A DNA stretch of 53,280 bases from Oscillatoriales cyanobacterium M59_W2019_021 (GCA_015295945.1 DVED01000197.1:1-53280), one strand, 5' to 3'. Counted from the first letter of the stretch, positions 9,072-17,739 are shown. Program-made: numbers and translations. Notes: generated from the sequence alone by a model not told the origin.

Positions 9072-11084
9072 TTAAGAAATAGAACAGCTATAGATTTCGT
9101 CCATGCGGATTTCGGCAATGCGGATGTTGCCTTTGATTTTGAGTTTGTCTAAATAGTCGATCGGGGCGTTGGGATCGAACACCGTCCCGTCGAACAATTT
9201 GAGGGGGGCTAAATCCCGTCCGGTATCGAAGAGGTCTAATTCTCGTGCCGCTTCGCCGTAGACATCCAAGCGGTTGATGCGTTCCAGGAGTTCGATCCAG
9301 TTGCGGGGGAAGGGAACGATACCCCATCGCGCCATTTGTGCCAGCGTCCACAGAGAGTGGGTTAAGTCGGGGCAGTTCGCCCGATCAACGTAGAATTGGT
9401 TGAAGCGCCACAGGGGTTCCGGGGCAGTTCCCAAACCGCGATCGTAGGCATCCAGGAAGCCGGGGCGCAGGTATTTTGCCGCCACGCCGACGTATTCGTC
9501 TTTACCCAATAATTCCAGAATTTCCGGGCGATTGCGGCGATCGTCGCAGTATTCGCAAGCCTCAATTAATGCCTTGACTAAAGCGACGTGGGTGCGGGGA
9601 TATTTTATCGCCCACTCTTCCCGAACCCCCAGCACTTTTTCCGTGTGTCCGGGGAATAATTCCAAGTCGGTGGCGATCGCTACGCCCGTTCCCTCCAGAA
9701 TGGCTTGGCTGTTCCAAGGTTCCCCAACGCAGTAGCCATCCAGGTTTCCTGATTTTAAGTTAGCCACCATCAGCGGCGGTGGAATGGTAATCAAGCTAAC
9801 GTCGTTGTCGGGATGGATGCCGCCGGCTGCCAGCCAGTAGCGCATTATCAGGTTGTGCATCGAGGTGGGGTGAACCACGCCGAAGGTATGGACGCGATCG
9901 CGATCGCGATCGATTAAGTTCTTAAATGTGGCTAAATCGGTAATCCCGTTGTCGTAAAGCTTTTTACTCCAGGTAATCGCATTACCGTTGCGCGAGAGGG
10001 TCATCGCCGTACAAATCGGCATCGGAGGGCGATCGCCCCATCCTAGAGTAATGGCTAACGGCATCCCCGTCAGCATTTGGGCGGCATCGAGTTCTCCGCT
10101 TGCCAGTTCGTTCGCCAGGATTTTCCAGTTGGGTTTGCGACTCAGGGTGACTTGTTCCAAACCGTGTTTGGCGAAGAATCCTTTTTCTTTAGCCACCACC
10201 AAGGGGGCGCAGTCGGTCAGGGGAATGAAGCCGAGATCCAGGTTGATTTTTTCCAACCCGTTGCCTGTAACTGCAACCCCATGATTTTCTTTGCGCTTCT
10301 TAGCCCGTTTTTGCTGTTCCAGGAAGTACACCATCTCGCCTCGGAGGGCGTAGTAGCTGGGATGGTTCACCACCGTCATCCGGTTGCGGGGACGGGGGAT
10401 GGGAATTTCCAGGACTTGTCCGATGCGGGCAGCCGGTCCGGTGGTCAGCATGATGGCGCGATCGGACAATAGCAAGGCTTCGTCTACGTCGTGCGTTACC
10501 ATGATGCAAGTGACTTTGCTTTCTTCGCAAATCCGCATCAACTGTTCTTGCAAGCCGCCGCGAGTCAGGGCATCTAAGGCTCCAAACGGTTCGTCGAGTA
10601 AGAGGACTTTGGGGCGCAAGGCAAGGGCGCGGGCGATCGCCACTCGCTGTTTCATTCCTCCAGAAAGCTGCTCGGGATGCTTGTCCGCCGCGTGTGAAAG
10701 TCCCACCAGCTTGATATACTCTTCGACGATGGCGTGGCGTTCGTCCTTGGATAAATGTTTGAGGACGGTATCGACGCCCAAGGCAATATTTTGGCGAACG
10801 GTTTTCCAGGGTAGCAGGGAGTAGTTTTGGAACACCACCATCCGATCGGGACCGGGTTCGGTAATTTGTTTCCCTTCCAGAATCACACCGCCTTTCGAGG
10901 GGTTATCCAGTCCGGCAACCATATTCAGGAGAGTGGATTTGCCGCAACCGGAATGCCCGATAAGGGAGATAAACTCGCCTTGTTTGATTTGGACGGAGAC
11001 GTTTTTCAGGGCGATATAGACATCACCCGAGGGGAGGGGGAATACACGATCGACGTGATCGATTTCGAGGAAGGGAACAGTCAT
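9072..11084 (-). CDS. nrtC: Nitrate/nitrite ABC transporter ATPase-regulator NrtC
   Basis: Two-part protein typical of cyanobacterial NrtC. Residues 1-260 are an ABC ATPase (Walker [10 protein letters not shown] 43-51, LSGGMKQR 140-147, Walker B VLLLDEP 160-166, H-loop THDVDEA). Residues 281-670 resemble the substrate-binding protein NrtA ([71 protein letters not shown]). In Synechococcus the C-terminal domain mediates inhibition of uptake by ammonium. It lies between nrtA (117-bp spacer with a hairpin) and nrtD (149 bp). A run of overlapping HIP1 sites (GCGATCGCGATCGCGATCG, 9894-9912) encodes DRDRDR in a surface stretch of the binding domain. Confidence 0.97.
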   Translation of the reverse strand: MTVPFLEIDHVDRVFPLPSGDVYIALKNVSVQIKQGEFISLIGHSGCGKSTLLNMVAGLDNPSKGGVILEGKQITEPGPDRMVVFQNYSLLPWKTVRQNIALGVDTVLKHLSKDERHAIVEEYIKLVGLSHAADKHPEQLSGGMKQRVAIARALALRPKVLLLDEPFGALDALTRGGLQEQLMRICEESKVTCIMVTHDVDEALLLSDRAIMLTTGPAARIGQVLEIPIPRPRNRMTVVNHPSYYALRGEMVYFLEQQKRAKKRKENHGVAVTGNGLEKINLDLGFIPLTDCAPLVVAKEKGFFAKHGLEQVTLSRKPNWKILANELASGELDAAQMLTGMPLAITLGWGDRPPMPICTAMTLSRNGNAITWSKKLYDNGITDLATFKNLIDRDRDRVHTFGVVHPTSMHNLIMRYWLAAGGIHPDNDVSLITIPPPLMVANLKSGNLDGYCVGEPWNSQAILEGTGVAIATDLELFPGHTEKVLGVREEWAIKYPRTHVALVKALIEACEYCDDRRNRPEILELLGKDEYVGVAAKYLRPGFLDAYDRGLGTAPEPLWRFNQFYVDRANCPDLTHSLWTLAQMARWGIVPFPRNWIELLERINRLDVYGEAARELDLFDTGRDLAPLKLFDGTVFDPNAPIDYLDKLKIKGNIRIAEIRMDEIYSCSIS

Positions 11085-11119
11085 AATTAGCTAGTGGCGG
11101 GGAATTTTGGGATTTGTAG

Positions 11120-11183
11120 GGGCGAAGCATTCGGGCAATTTCCCATCGGTTGGGCGATCGATGTTGCACCGAATGCTTCGCCC
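11120..11183. other. Long-arm hairpin between nrtA and nrtC
   Basis: Arms of 15 bp (11120-11134 GGGCGAAGCATTCGG; 11169-11183 its exact complement) around a 34-nt loop, and GCAA/TTGC can extend the pairing. It sits directly after the nrtA stop codon. Such a hairpin could protect the abundant nrtA mRNA or reduce read-through into nrtC. The GCGAAGCATTCGG motif also recurs in cyanobacterial spacers as a mobile-type repeat. Confidence 0.6.
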
Positions 11184-11201
11184 GTCTTCTCCAGTTATCG
11201 A

Positions 11202-12578
11202 CTACCGGAACGCAAAGATTTGGGGACGTCCGGCACGGATATCGAAACCGTTGAGGTAGGCAACCGGATCGCTGGGGTCGAATTCCCGACCGTCGATGAA
11301 CACCGAACCGGGTTCTTTTTTCATCGATTCCGTGGGAATGTCTTTGCCCATTGCCTTGGCAACTTCTTCATAGATCCCCGTCGGATAGATCTCGGCGATC
11401 AGTTTGTCCGCATCTGCCGGATATTCCTTCATGTCGATTTGATTCCAGCGAATCATCTGCGTCAGCAGCCAAACGCCATGAGAAGCATAAGGATAGTTGG
11501 CGTTATCCGGCTTCTTCATGTAGTCGGTTTCGATGAAATTAAACAGGTTGAAGTCGGGAATTTCCTTGACGCGATCTTCTTCGTCGAAGCCTCCGTAGTC
11601 GTAGGTTCCGGTCATCGAGGCTTTGGCGTAGTCCACCTTGGCGTTGACGTAGGGACGACCAGAAATAATTTCCACCACTTCCAAGCGGTTGTCCATGACG
11701 TCGCAGTATTCGCACGCTTCGATGACGGCTGCCACCATAGCTTTGGCGGTGTTGGGGTTGGCGTCGATCCAACCTTGCATGGTTCCCAGGACTTTTTCTG
11801 GGTGTCCGTTCCACACATCGCGATCGACGGTACAGGTGAAACCCGCTCCATCGAACACTGCCCGCTGGTTCCAGGGTTCGCCCACGCAGTAACCGTCCAT
11901 GGTTCCGGCTTTCATGTTTTCCACCATCTGCGGCGGCGGAATCACGATCAATTTGACATCGTTGTCGGGATCGATACCCATCGCCGCCATCCAGTAGCGG
12001 GTGTTGTAGTTGTGCATCGAGGAGGGGAACACCATGGCGAAGGTGGGGGGGTCCGGCTGTCCGGTGATGTATTCCCGATAGGCTTTACCGAACTCGTCGA
12101 AACTGGCGTATTCGGGTAGGGGACGAATTCCCGCATCCCAGGCAGCTTTGGAAAGGGTCATGGCGTTGCCGTTGCGATCGAGCATCATCAGCGATCGCAT
12201 GGGGGCTTTTTCTTCGCCCAGTTGGGTCAGCATGGGCATCCCGCATAAGGCATGGGAGGCATCCAAGCGACCTTGAATCAAACCGTCCCGTACCGTTGCC
12301 CAACTGGCTTCTTTGCTGATGGTGACATTCAGTCCGTATTTCTCGAAGAAGCCTTTTTCTTTGGCAATCACCAGGGGGGCGCAGTCGGTTAAGGGGATGA
12401 TACCAATAGTCAGGTCGGTTTTTTCCAGTTCGCCGAAGTCAACGGCAGGAGAATCTCCAGCAGCAGATGAGGTTTCTGAGGCTTCGGGGGCTGTATCTTC
12501 ACCGCCACCACCACAAGCAGCAATGGTAAATCCGGCAGCAGCTAAGCTGGAGTATTTGAGAAACTTGCGACGATCCAT
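11202..12578 (-). CDS. nrtA: Nitrate/nitrite-binding lipoprotein NrtA
   Basis: High-affinity nitrate/nitrite-binding protein tethered at the outer face of the plasma membrane. The N-terminus MDRRKFLKYSSLAAAGFTIAAC has a twin-arginine motif (RRKFLK) and a lipobox ending at Cys22, followed by a Gly/Ser/Glu linker. The binding domain starts at [22 protein letters not shown] and contains [62 protein letters not shown] and WLLTQMIRWNQ. At 458 residues it is the usual length. In the classic operon nrtA precedes nrtB; here it follows it by 119 bp. The companion NrtC C-terminal domain is clearly homologous. Confidence 0.97.
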   Translation of the reverse strand: MDRRKFLKYSSLAAAGFTIAACGGGGEDTAPEASETSSAAGDSPAVDFGELEKTDLTIGIIPLTDCAPLVIAKEKGFFEKYGLNVTISKEASWATVRDGLIQGRLDASHALCGMPMLTQLGEEKAPMRSLMMLDRNGNAMTLSKAAWDAGIRPLPEYASFDEFGKAYREYITGQPDPPTFAMVFPSSMHNYNTRYWMAAMGIDPDNDVKLIVIPPPQMVENMKAGTMDGYCVGEPWNQRAVFDGAGFTCTVDRDVWNGHPEKVLGTMQGWIDANPNTAKAMVAAVIEACEYCDVMDNRLEVVEIISGRPYVNAKVDYAKASMTGTYDYGGFDEEDRVKEIPDFNLFNFIETDYMKKPDNANYPYASHGVWLLTQMIRWNQIDMKEYPADADKLIAEIYPTGIYEEVAKAMGKDIPTESMKKEPGSVFIDGREFDPSDPVAYLNGFDIRAGRPQIFAFR

Positions 12579-12697
12579 AAATTTCGCGATCTACTTTGCA
12601 ATATTTAGAGTGGATTTAGGTCAAATACGGCTTTTATAAATGGGGAGAGGGTTGAAGGGTGAATGTGAGGAGATCGAACCTCTCTCCGCGTTGGACT

Positions 12698-13579
12698 CTA
12701 GGCGTTGGAACCTTGGAAGCGACCGACAACAGAACGTTCGACGAGGGCAACCGCTTGATCGAGTAGCAAACCGACAATGCCGATGATGAACAGCGACAGA
12801 ATCACCAGGCTGATTTCCCCAGTGTTGTAGGTATCCCAGACGAAGAAGCCGATTCCCGTGCCGCCGGTGAGCATTTCAGCCGCTACGATGACCAACCAGG
12901 CAATCCCCAAACTCAGGCGCATTCCGGTGAAGATATACGGCAGGGTGGAAGGAATGATGATTTCCTTGACTACTTGCATTCTAGGCATCTTCAGAACTCG
13001 AGAGACGTTCCAATAGTCTTTGGGAATGCTTTGTACCCCCAAGGCGGTGTTAATCAGCGTCGGCCACAGGGAGGTGACGACGATGACGAAGATTGCCGGG
13101 GCATTTTGGGCGACCGACTTGGGAAATCCGTCGGTCAAACCGGAGAAGACGACGATGCCGACGGGCAACCACGCCAGGGGCGAAATGGGTTTGCCCACTT
13201 GGATTAGCGGCGTCATCATCTTGGAGGCAGCTTTGGAGGTTCCCACCAAAAAGCCCAAAGGAACGGCGATCGCTGTGGCAATCGTAAACCCGATCGCCAC
13301 CCGAATCAAGCTCAGCAGCGTCAGGAAGAAAATCCCCTCGTCACCGGTCTTCAGAGAGAAGGCATTGCCCAGATAGGGCAAGCTATCTTTGAAGGTTTGA
13401 GTCGGACCGGGGAGTTCGCTGAGGTTGCCTTCGGTAATTTTGGCAACGATACTCCAGAAGAAAATGACGGCGACGAACCCCAAGGCGGGGAAGATGATAT
13501 TTTCGCCATTTTTGCCCAGAATCTTGCCAATGGTTTGGGCGAATTTGTTTTCGGTCGGAGGGGTTGTAGTAACAGTCAT
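12698..13579 (-). CDS. nrtB: Nitrate/nitrite ABC transporter permease NrtB
   Basis: Integral membrane permease of the NrtABCD transporter, 293 residues. It has an N-terminal membrane segment (IIFPALGFVAVIFFWSIVA) and then a BPD_transp_1 domain with hydrophobic helices near 90-115, 130-150, 190-210 and 230-280. The EAA-type cytoplasmic loop is visible as NVSRVLKMPRMQVVKEIIIPSTLPYIFTG. It lies 52 bp behind nirA and directly precedes nrtA, so the permease gene comes first among the transport genes, the reverse of nrtA-nrtB in model cyanobacteria. Confidence 0.96.
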   Translation of the reverse strand: MTVTTTPPTENKFAQTIGKILGKNGENIIFPALGFVAVIFFWSIVAKITEGNLSELPGPTQTFKDSLPYLGNAFSLKTGDEGIFFLTLLSLIRVAIGFTIATAIAVPLGFLVGTSKAASKMMTPLIQVGKPISPLAWLPVGIVVFSGLTDGFPKSVAQNAPAIFVIVVTSLWPTLINTALGVQSIPKDYWNVSRVLKMPRMQVVKEIIIPSTLPYIFTGMRLSLGIAWLVIVAAEMLTGGTGIGFFVWDTYNTGEISLVILSLFIIGIVGLLLDQAVALVERSVVGRFQGSNA

Positions 13580-13631
13580 TTTCTGTTGTCGTTGGCTTTC
13601 GGTAAGGATAGGAGTGGCTCGTAATGTGGAG

Positions 13632-15512
13632 TTACAGATCCAGGACGACTCGTCCCACGGGATGAGAGATGCAGGTTAAAATTTTGCCGTTAGCGGCATC
13701 GTCTGCCGACAAGGCTTCGGGCGTCCCTTCGTAGGTGACTTTCCCTTCTAATAGGGTTTGCCCGCACGTCCCGCAACTGCCGGAACGACAACTGTTAGGG
13801 GCATCAACTCCCGCTTCTTCTAGAACGTCTAAGATGAAGTCGGCTTCGGTACAGGCAATTTCTTTCCCCGATTTAGACAACACAACGGTGGCGGGAGGGG
13901 CAGCCACTGTGGGAACCTCCGGTTCTGCCATTGGCGTCGAAGCTGCGTCGGGCAGTTTGCCGTTCTTTGCCGTCGCCCCGAATTTCTCGATTAACAAGTT
14001 CTGCAACACCCCTTTGAGGTCTTCACAGGGAACGGCTTTCATGACGCACTCGCCCAATTTGGCGTCTTTGCCCACCGTTCCGCCCATGTAGATGTCTACG
14101 GCTTCGATGGTTTTGCCGTTTTTGCGGGTTTTGGTTCCCATCATGCCGATGTCGGCAACTTGGGGCTGTCCGCAGGAGTTGGGGCATCCCGTCCAGTGCA
14201 TGCGCACTTTGTGGGGGACTTCTAAATCTGCTGCCAGTTCTTGCGTAATTCCCAAGGCTCGCTGTTTGGTTTCGACTAAGGCGAAGTTGCAGAACTGCGC
14301 CCCGGTACAGGACACCAGTTCCCGTACGAGGGGGGCGGGATCGATCGAGAATTTCTCCAGCAGGGGTTCTTGGAGCAGGGGTTGCAGGCGATCGTTGGTA
14401 ACGTTAATAATGATGGCATTCTGTTCGACGGTGAGGCGGATTTCCCCCGTGCCGTAAACTTCCGCCAACCGGGCGAGTTCCAACATTTCGTCCGCTTGCA
14501 GGCGACCCACGGGAACGTGCAATCCCACGTAGTTGAGCCCTTCCTGTTTTTGGGGGTAAACTCCAACGTGGTCGCGCTTGTCCCAGTCGATTTCGTCTTT
14601 GGGGGCAGCTTCGGCAAGGTCGTAACTCAGTTGCGCGGCAACGGTTTCCCGGAATTGGTCGATGCCCCACTCGTCAATCAGCCACATCAGGCGGGCTTTT
14701 TGTCGGTTCGATCTCAAGCCGTTGTCGCGGTAGACGCGGAGGATGACGCAGCAGAGTTCCACGACTTGATCCGGTTCGACCCAAGCCTTGAGCGGGATAG
14801 CGGCTTCGCAGCGTTTGGCAGAGAAGAAGCCGCCGACGAGGACATTAAAACCGAAGGTGTGGTTTTTGTAGGCGGGGACGAAGGCAAGATCGTTGATTTC
14901 GGCGTGGACTGAGTTGTCCCGGCATCCGGCGATCGCGATGTTGAATTTACGCGGTAAGTTGGTAAATTCGGGGTTGCCTTCCCCACCGTTGGTGATGGCG
15001 TCTTGGACTTGCCGCACCAACTCGCGGGTGTCGTACAGTTCGTCGGCATCGAGTCCGGCAACGGGCGATCCGGTGATGTTCCGCACGTTGTCCATCCCGG
15101 ATTGAATGCTGGTTAGTCCCACCTGTTTCATAAGCTCGAAAATATCGGGGATATCTTCAAGGCGAATGCCCCGCAGTTGCAGGTTTTGCCGGGTGGTGAT
15201 GTCGGCGCTGCCGTCTTCGCCGTAACGCTGGACGATTGTCCCCAGAACGCGCATTTGCTCGCTGCTGATGACGCCGTTGGGCAGTCGCAGCCGCAGCATG
15301 AATTTACCGGGGGTGACGGGACGGAAGAAAACGCCCAACCATTTCAGCCGATGGGTTCGATCGGTTTCGTCCATCGCTTCCCAACCGATACGAGCGAATT
15401 CTTCGATTTGCTCTTTAACGGCAAGTCCGTCTTTCTCGGCTTTAAATCGCTCGAATTTATTGAGCGAAGCCGCTTGTTTGGGTGTCGTTTCGAGGGTAGT
15501 GGCGTTAGTCAT
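13632..15512 (-). CDS. nirA: Ferredoxin-nitrite reductase NirA with fused C-terminal [2Fe-2S] ferredoxin
   Basis: Six-electron reduction of nitrite to ammonium using siroheme and a [4Fe-4S] cluster. The cluster/siroheme Cys residues are in SCTGAQFCNFA (about 400/406) and GCPNSCGQPQ (about 442/446). Both ferredoxin-like half-domains are present (GKFMLRLRLPNG; HVPVGRLQADEMLELARLAEVYG). After about residue 510 an Ala/Pro linker leads to a plant-type ferredoxin domain (543-626) with CRSGSCGTC and a distal Cys in ILTCISHP. This NirA-Fd architecture is known from Plectonema/Leptolyngbya boryana and relatives. It is first in the operon. The start at 15512 lies about 50 nt behind the -10 hexamer of the proximal NtcA promoter. 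Confidence 0.97.
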   Translation of the reverse strand: MTNATTLETTPKQAASLNKFERFKAEKDGLAVKEQIEEFARIGWEAMDETDRTHRLKWLGVFFRPVTPGKFMLRLRLPNGVISSEQMRVLGTIVQRYGEDGSADITTRQNLQLRGIRLEDIPDIFELMKQVGLTSIQSGMDNVRNITGSPVAGLDADELYDTRELVRQVQDAITNGGEGNPEFTNLPRKFNIAIAGCRDNSVHAEINDLAFVPAYKNHTFGFNVLVGGFFSAKRCEAAIPLKAWVEPDQVVELCCVILRVYRDNGLRSNRQKARLMWLIDEWGIDQFRETVAAQLSYDLAEAAPKDEIDWDKRDHVGVYPQKQEGLNYVGLHVPVGRLQADEMLELARLAEVYGTGEIRLTVEQNAIIINVTNDRLQPLLQEPLLEKFSIDPAPLVRELVSCTGAQFCNFALVETKQRALGITQELAADLEVPHKVRMHWTGCPNSCGQPQVADIGMMGTKTRKNGKTIEAVDIYMGGTVGKDAKLGECVMKAVPCEDLKGVLQNLLIEKFGATAKNGKLPDAASTPMAEPEVPTVAAPPATVVLSKSGKEIACTEADFILDVLEEAGVDAPNSCRSGSCGTCGQTLLEGKVTYEGTPEALSADDAANGKILTCISHPVGRVVLDL

Positions 15513-15568
15513 AAAGCGAGCGTCATGATTCTGACATTTTGGGATCGGCGACGGACGAAATAACCCAT

Positions 15569-15610
15569 ATTCTAAAGGGTTCTATCCTCTCTAACCGTAT
15601 CTTTTACTAC
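15569..15610 (-). promoter_or_regulatory. NtcA-activated nirA promoter (proximal)
   Basis: On the minus strand a perfect NtcA box GTAGTAAAAGATAC (GTA-N8-TAC, 15597-15610) is followed after exactly 22 nt by TAGAAT (15569-15574), a TAN3T -10 element. This is the canonical class II NtcA geometry (box centred near -41.5). Predicted start of transcription is near 15562, giving a leader of about 50 nt. NtcA with 2-oxoglutarate would switch on nitrate assimilation when ammonium is absent. Confidence 0.88.
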
Positions 15611-15748
15611 GCGATCTAGATTGAATTCTCAAATCCATCTGGGCAAGATCGAGAAATGATTTTATCGCGATCGGTCGAACCAAAATAGAGCCTATTTTTG
15701 CAGGAAATCCAATGAAAAAATCGACTCAATTTCTGTGAATTGATGCTT

Positions 15749-15791
15749 AGATTACGTCGAGTTACCCAAATGCTTTTGTATCTAAAAATAC
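15749..15791 (-). promoter_or_regulatory. Second NtcA box with -10-like element (distal)
   Basis: GTATTTTTAGATAC on the minus strand (15778-15791) is another exact GTA-N8-TAC match, embedded in a longer inverted repeat TTTTGTAT / ATACAAAA (15774-15781, 15788-15795). At 23 nt downstream toward nirA lies TAATCT (15749-15754), again TAN3T. In the opposite direction, towards the HEAT gene, the nearest TAN3T (TAATTT, 15810) is only 18 nt away, so nirA is the better target. It may be a second nirA promoter or an auxiliary NtcA site. Confidence 0.65.
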
Positions 15792-15980
15792 AAAAAAGTT
15801 AATTTTTGTTAATTTACGCATCAGTTTTATGCAAAAAACGCATAATAACATCTCGATCGCCCTTGCATCCTAGGCTGGCGTACTCCAAGCTAGTAATGCT
15901 TGGGATTGGTAATGGGTAATTGGTCACTGTCTTCTTCCCCTGCTTCCCCAGCTCCCCCCGCTCCTTCTGCCCTTTCTTCC

Positions 15981-16025
15981 TCCTGAACTCCTGAACTCCT
16001 GAACTCCTGAACTCCTGAACTCCTG
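15981..16025. repeat. Tandem 8-bp repeat TCCTGAAC
   Basis: Five full copies plus a partial copy of TCCTGAAC, ending 12 bp before the HEAT-gene start. The reverse complement (CAGGAGTT, three copies) occurs at 37136-37166, and single copies occur at 27351 and 39801. A spacer microsatellite that could vary in copy number. Confidence 0.9.
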
Positions 16026-16037
16026 TTATAAAAACGT

Positions 16038-17171
16038 ATGACACTCGCTCGCGTAAGTGCCGATCATCCGACAACTCCTTGTCCATCCGAAACGACTTTG
16101 ACGATCGCCCTAGAAGCTTTGATGAACGGAGATTTCCAGAAACGCTGGGATGCCGTCAAACTGTTTTCCCAGTTGGATTCCCAGGCGATCGATGCGGCGA
16201 TCGAACTATTGGATGCCGACGATGACGACTGGGAATTATCGTGGTTTATCGCCCGAATTTTGGGACAATCCGATCGCCCCCAAGCCATCGAGGCGCTCGT
16301 CGAGTTACTCGCCACTAGCTCGGACGAAGACGTGAAAACCATGGCAGCTAATACTTTGAGCAATTTCGGGGAACGGGCGATCGCACCGCTAACCGACTTG
16401 CTTGCCGAACCTCAATGGCGGCAACTGGCGATCGCTGCTTTGGCGCGAACCCAGAATCCGGGGGCGATCGAGCCGTTATTGAGCGTTGCCGAAGATCCCG
16501 ATCCGGCAATCCGTGCCGCCGTTCTCGAAGCCTTACACGCATTCCGCGATGCCCGCATTTTGCCTCGAATGGTTGTCGCCTTAGATGACCTCTCTGCCAT
16601 CGTTCGCCGGGAAGCCACCATCGGTTTGGGATTGCACGCCGCTGGTGGCATGACAACTTCTCAGGAGTTGGATCTCGTCAAACTGCTCGAACGACGCTTA
16701 TCCGATTTTAACCTCTCCGTCTGCCAGCAAGCGGCAGTTGCCCTGAGTCGTTGCGGGACGGATGCGGCGGCACGCGCCCTCTTCCGGGTTTTGCAAGCGC
16801 CCCATACCCCCGTTCCTTTACAAGTAGAAATCGCCCGATCGCTCTCCTGGATCGACAGTTTACTCGCTTTGGAATACCTGCGGCAATCCCTGGAATTACC
16901 ATCGCCAACGGTCTGTTTGGAGGCAATTCGATCGATCGGACAAGTGTCTAAATCTCAATATCGATCGCTCTGTACTCGAATTTTGCTCGACTGGTCGCGA
17001 TCGACCCATCCCGCACTGCAACACCCCGAAATTCGCCAAGCGATCGCCCTCGAACTCGGACGCCTCGGCGATTCTCAAGCGTTATCCTACTTACAACACC
17101 TCCAAAAAGATCCCGATCCCAAAGTCAGAATTCACGCTGAAACCGCATATCAAATGGTCATCGGTCATTAG
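16038..17171 (+). CDS. HEAT-repeat protein divergent from nirA
   Basis: A 377-residue all-helical protein of HEAT/PBS-lyase-type repeats (for example AIEALVELLATSSDEDVKTMAANTL, IEPLLSVAEDPDPAIRAAVLEALHAF, QALSYLQHLQKDPDPKVRIHAETAYQ), about ten repeats in all. There is no signal peptide and no catalytic motif. The first 30 residues are non-repetitive. It shares the 525-bp intergenic region containing two NtcA boxes with nirA. In Synechococcus elongatus a divergent gene upstream of nirA is nirB, needed for full nitrite reductase activity, and CpcE/NblB-type HEAT proteins are cofactor or bilin handling scaffolds. A role as a NirA maturation helper is possible from position only. A generic HEAT adaptor is equally possible. 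Confidence 0.85.
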   Translation: MTLARVSADHPTTPCPSETTLTIALEALMNGDFQKRWDAVKLFSQLDSQAIDAAIELLDADDDDWELSWFIARILGQSDRPQAIEALVELLATSSDEDVKTMAANTLSNFGERAIAPLTDLLAEPQWRQLAIAALARTQNPGAIEPLLSVAEDPDPAIRAAVLEALHAFRDARILPRMVVALDDLSAIVRREATIGLGLHAAGGMTTSQELDLVKLLERRLSDFNLSVCQQAAVALSRCGTDAAARALFRVLQAPHTPVPLQVEIARSLSWIDSLLALEYLRQSLELPSPTVCLEAIRSIGQVSKSQYRSLCTRILLDWSRSTHPALQHPEIRQAIALELGRLGDSQALSYLQHLQKDPDPKVRIHAETAYQMVIGH

Positions 17172-17220
17172 TCATTTGGGTTTGGGTGTTTGGGGTTGGG
17201 TGTTGATTACCAATTACCAA

Positions 17221-17607
17221 TTACCAATTACCCACCAACGCCGTCAATTTTTCAATACTATCGAGATCCCGATCTCCGGCGAGATAGCCGATACCGCGAT
17301 GGAGGTGGAGATTGAATTGGGTTTTTAGGGTCTCGGGATCGGTTCCCAAACCGTCGTTATAGCAACGTTGTTTGAGGGCGATCGCCAAAATATCGGCAAT
17401 TTCTCCCCCAAAAACGCGCCACGCAATTTCAACGTTACTGTCCAGGCGTAAAGGAACTGGAGAAGGCGGTGCGGTTTCAGTGAGCGATCGACAAAATGCC
17501 CAGCGACATAAAATATTCCACTGCTCGATTTTGGTGATGCGTTTGAGTTTGGTGAGTTGATCTTTTGCCGTTTGGGACAGTTTGACGCGATCGACGGGAG
17601 GATTCAT
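17221..17607 (-). CDS. DndE-like protein
   Basis: A 128-residue protein matching the DndE family of DNA phosphorothioation (sulfur modification) systems along its length: VKLSQTAKDQLTKLKRITKIEQWNILCRWAFC at the N-terminus, a central VEIAWRVFGGE, then KQRCYNDGLGTDPETL and the diagnostic HLHRGIGYLAGD near the C-terminus. DndE forms a tetramer that binds nicked DNA and normally works with DndB, DndC and DndD. None of those genes is in this window: the neighbours are a HEAT protein (convergent) and an Rpn-type nuclease (same strand, upstream). Start placed at the ATG; a TTG 12 nt upstream is less likely. It may be a leftover of a dnd island or may act elsewhere. Confidence 0.8.
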   Translation of the reverse strand: MNPPVDRVKLSQTAKDQLTKLKRITKIEQWNILCRWAFCRSLTETAPPSPVPLRLDSNVEIAWRVFGGEIADILAIALKQRCYNDGLGTDPETLKTQFNLHLHRGIGYLAGDRDLDSIEKLTALVGNW

Positions 17608-17739
17608 AGTTAGATTCAAACTTCATGGAAATAGGAAACTGGAAATGTTAATTTAGATTGGCGATCGAACATTGATAGGACTTACGCAACGCCTCCATAT
17701 GTAGGGTGTGAAGCGCGGAGCGTAACGCACCATCACCAC

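Larger units (their letters stand above)
15513..16037. other. Divergent nirA / HEAT-gene regulatory region (525 bp)
   Basis: AT-rich divergent spacer holding both NtcA boxes (listed separately). A further inverted repeat TTATGC...GCATAA lies at 15828-15845. The right 100 bp is CTCCTGAA-type and pyrimidine-rich repeat sequence just before the HEAT-gene start. A 90-codon minus-strand frame (15814-16086) is only translated repeat. Confidence 0.6.

Noticed and set aside
11094-12119. 341-residue plus-strand ORF opposite nrtA
   Set aside because: Long open antisense frame caused by codon bias of nrtA; no domain or ribosome site.
15814-16086. 90-residue minus-strand ORF in the nirA/HEAT spacer
   Set aside because: Translates the TCCTGAAC tandem repeat and neighbouring spacer repeats, and overlaps the HEAT gene start.
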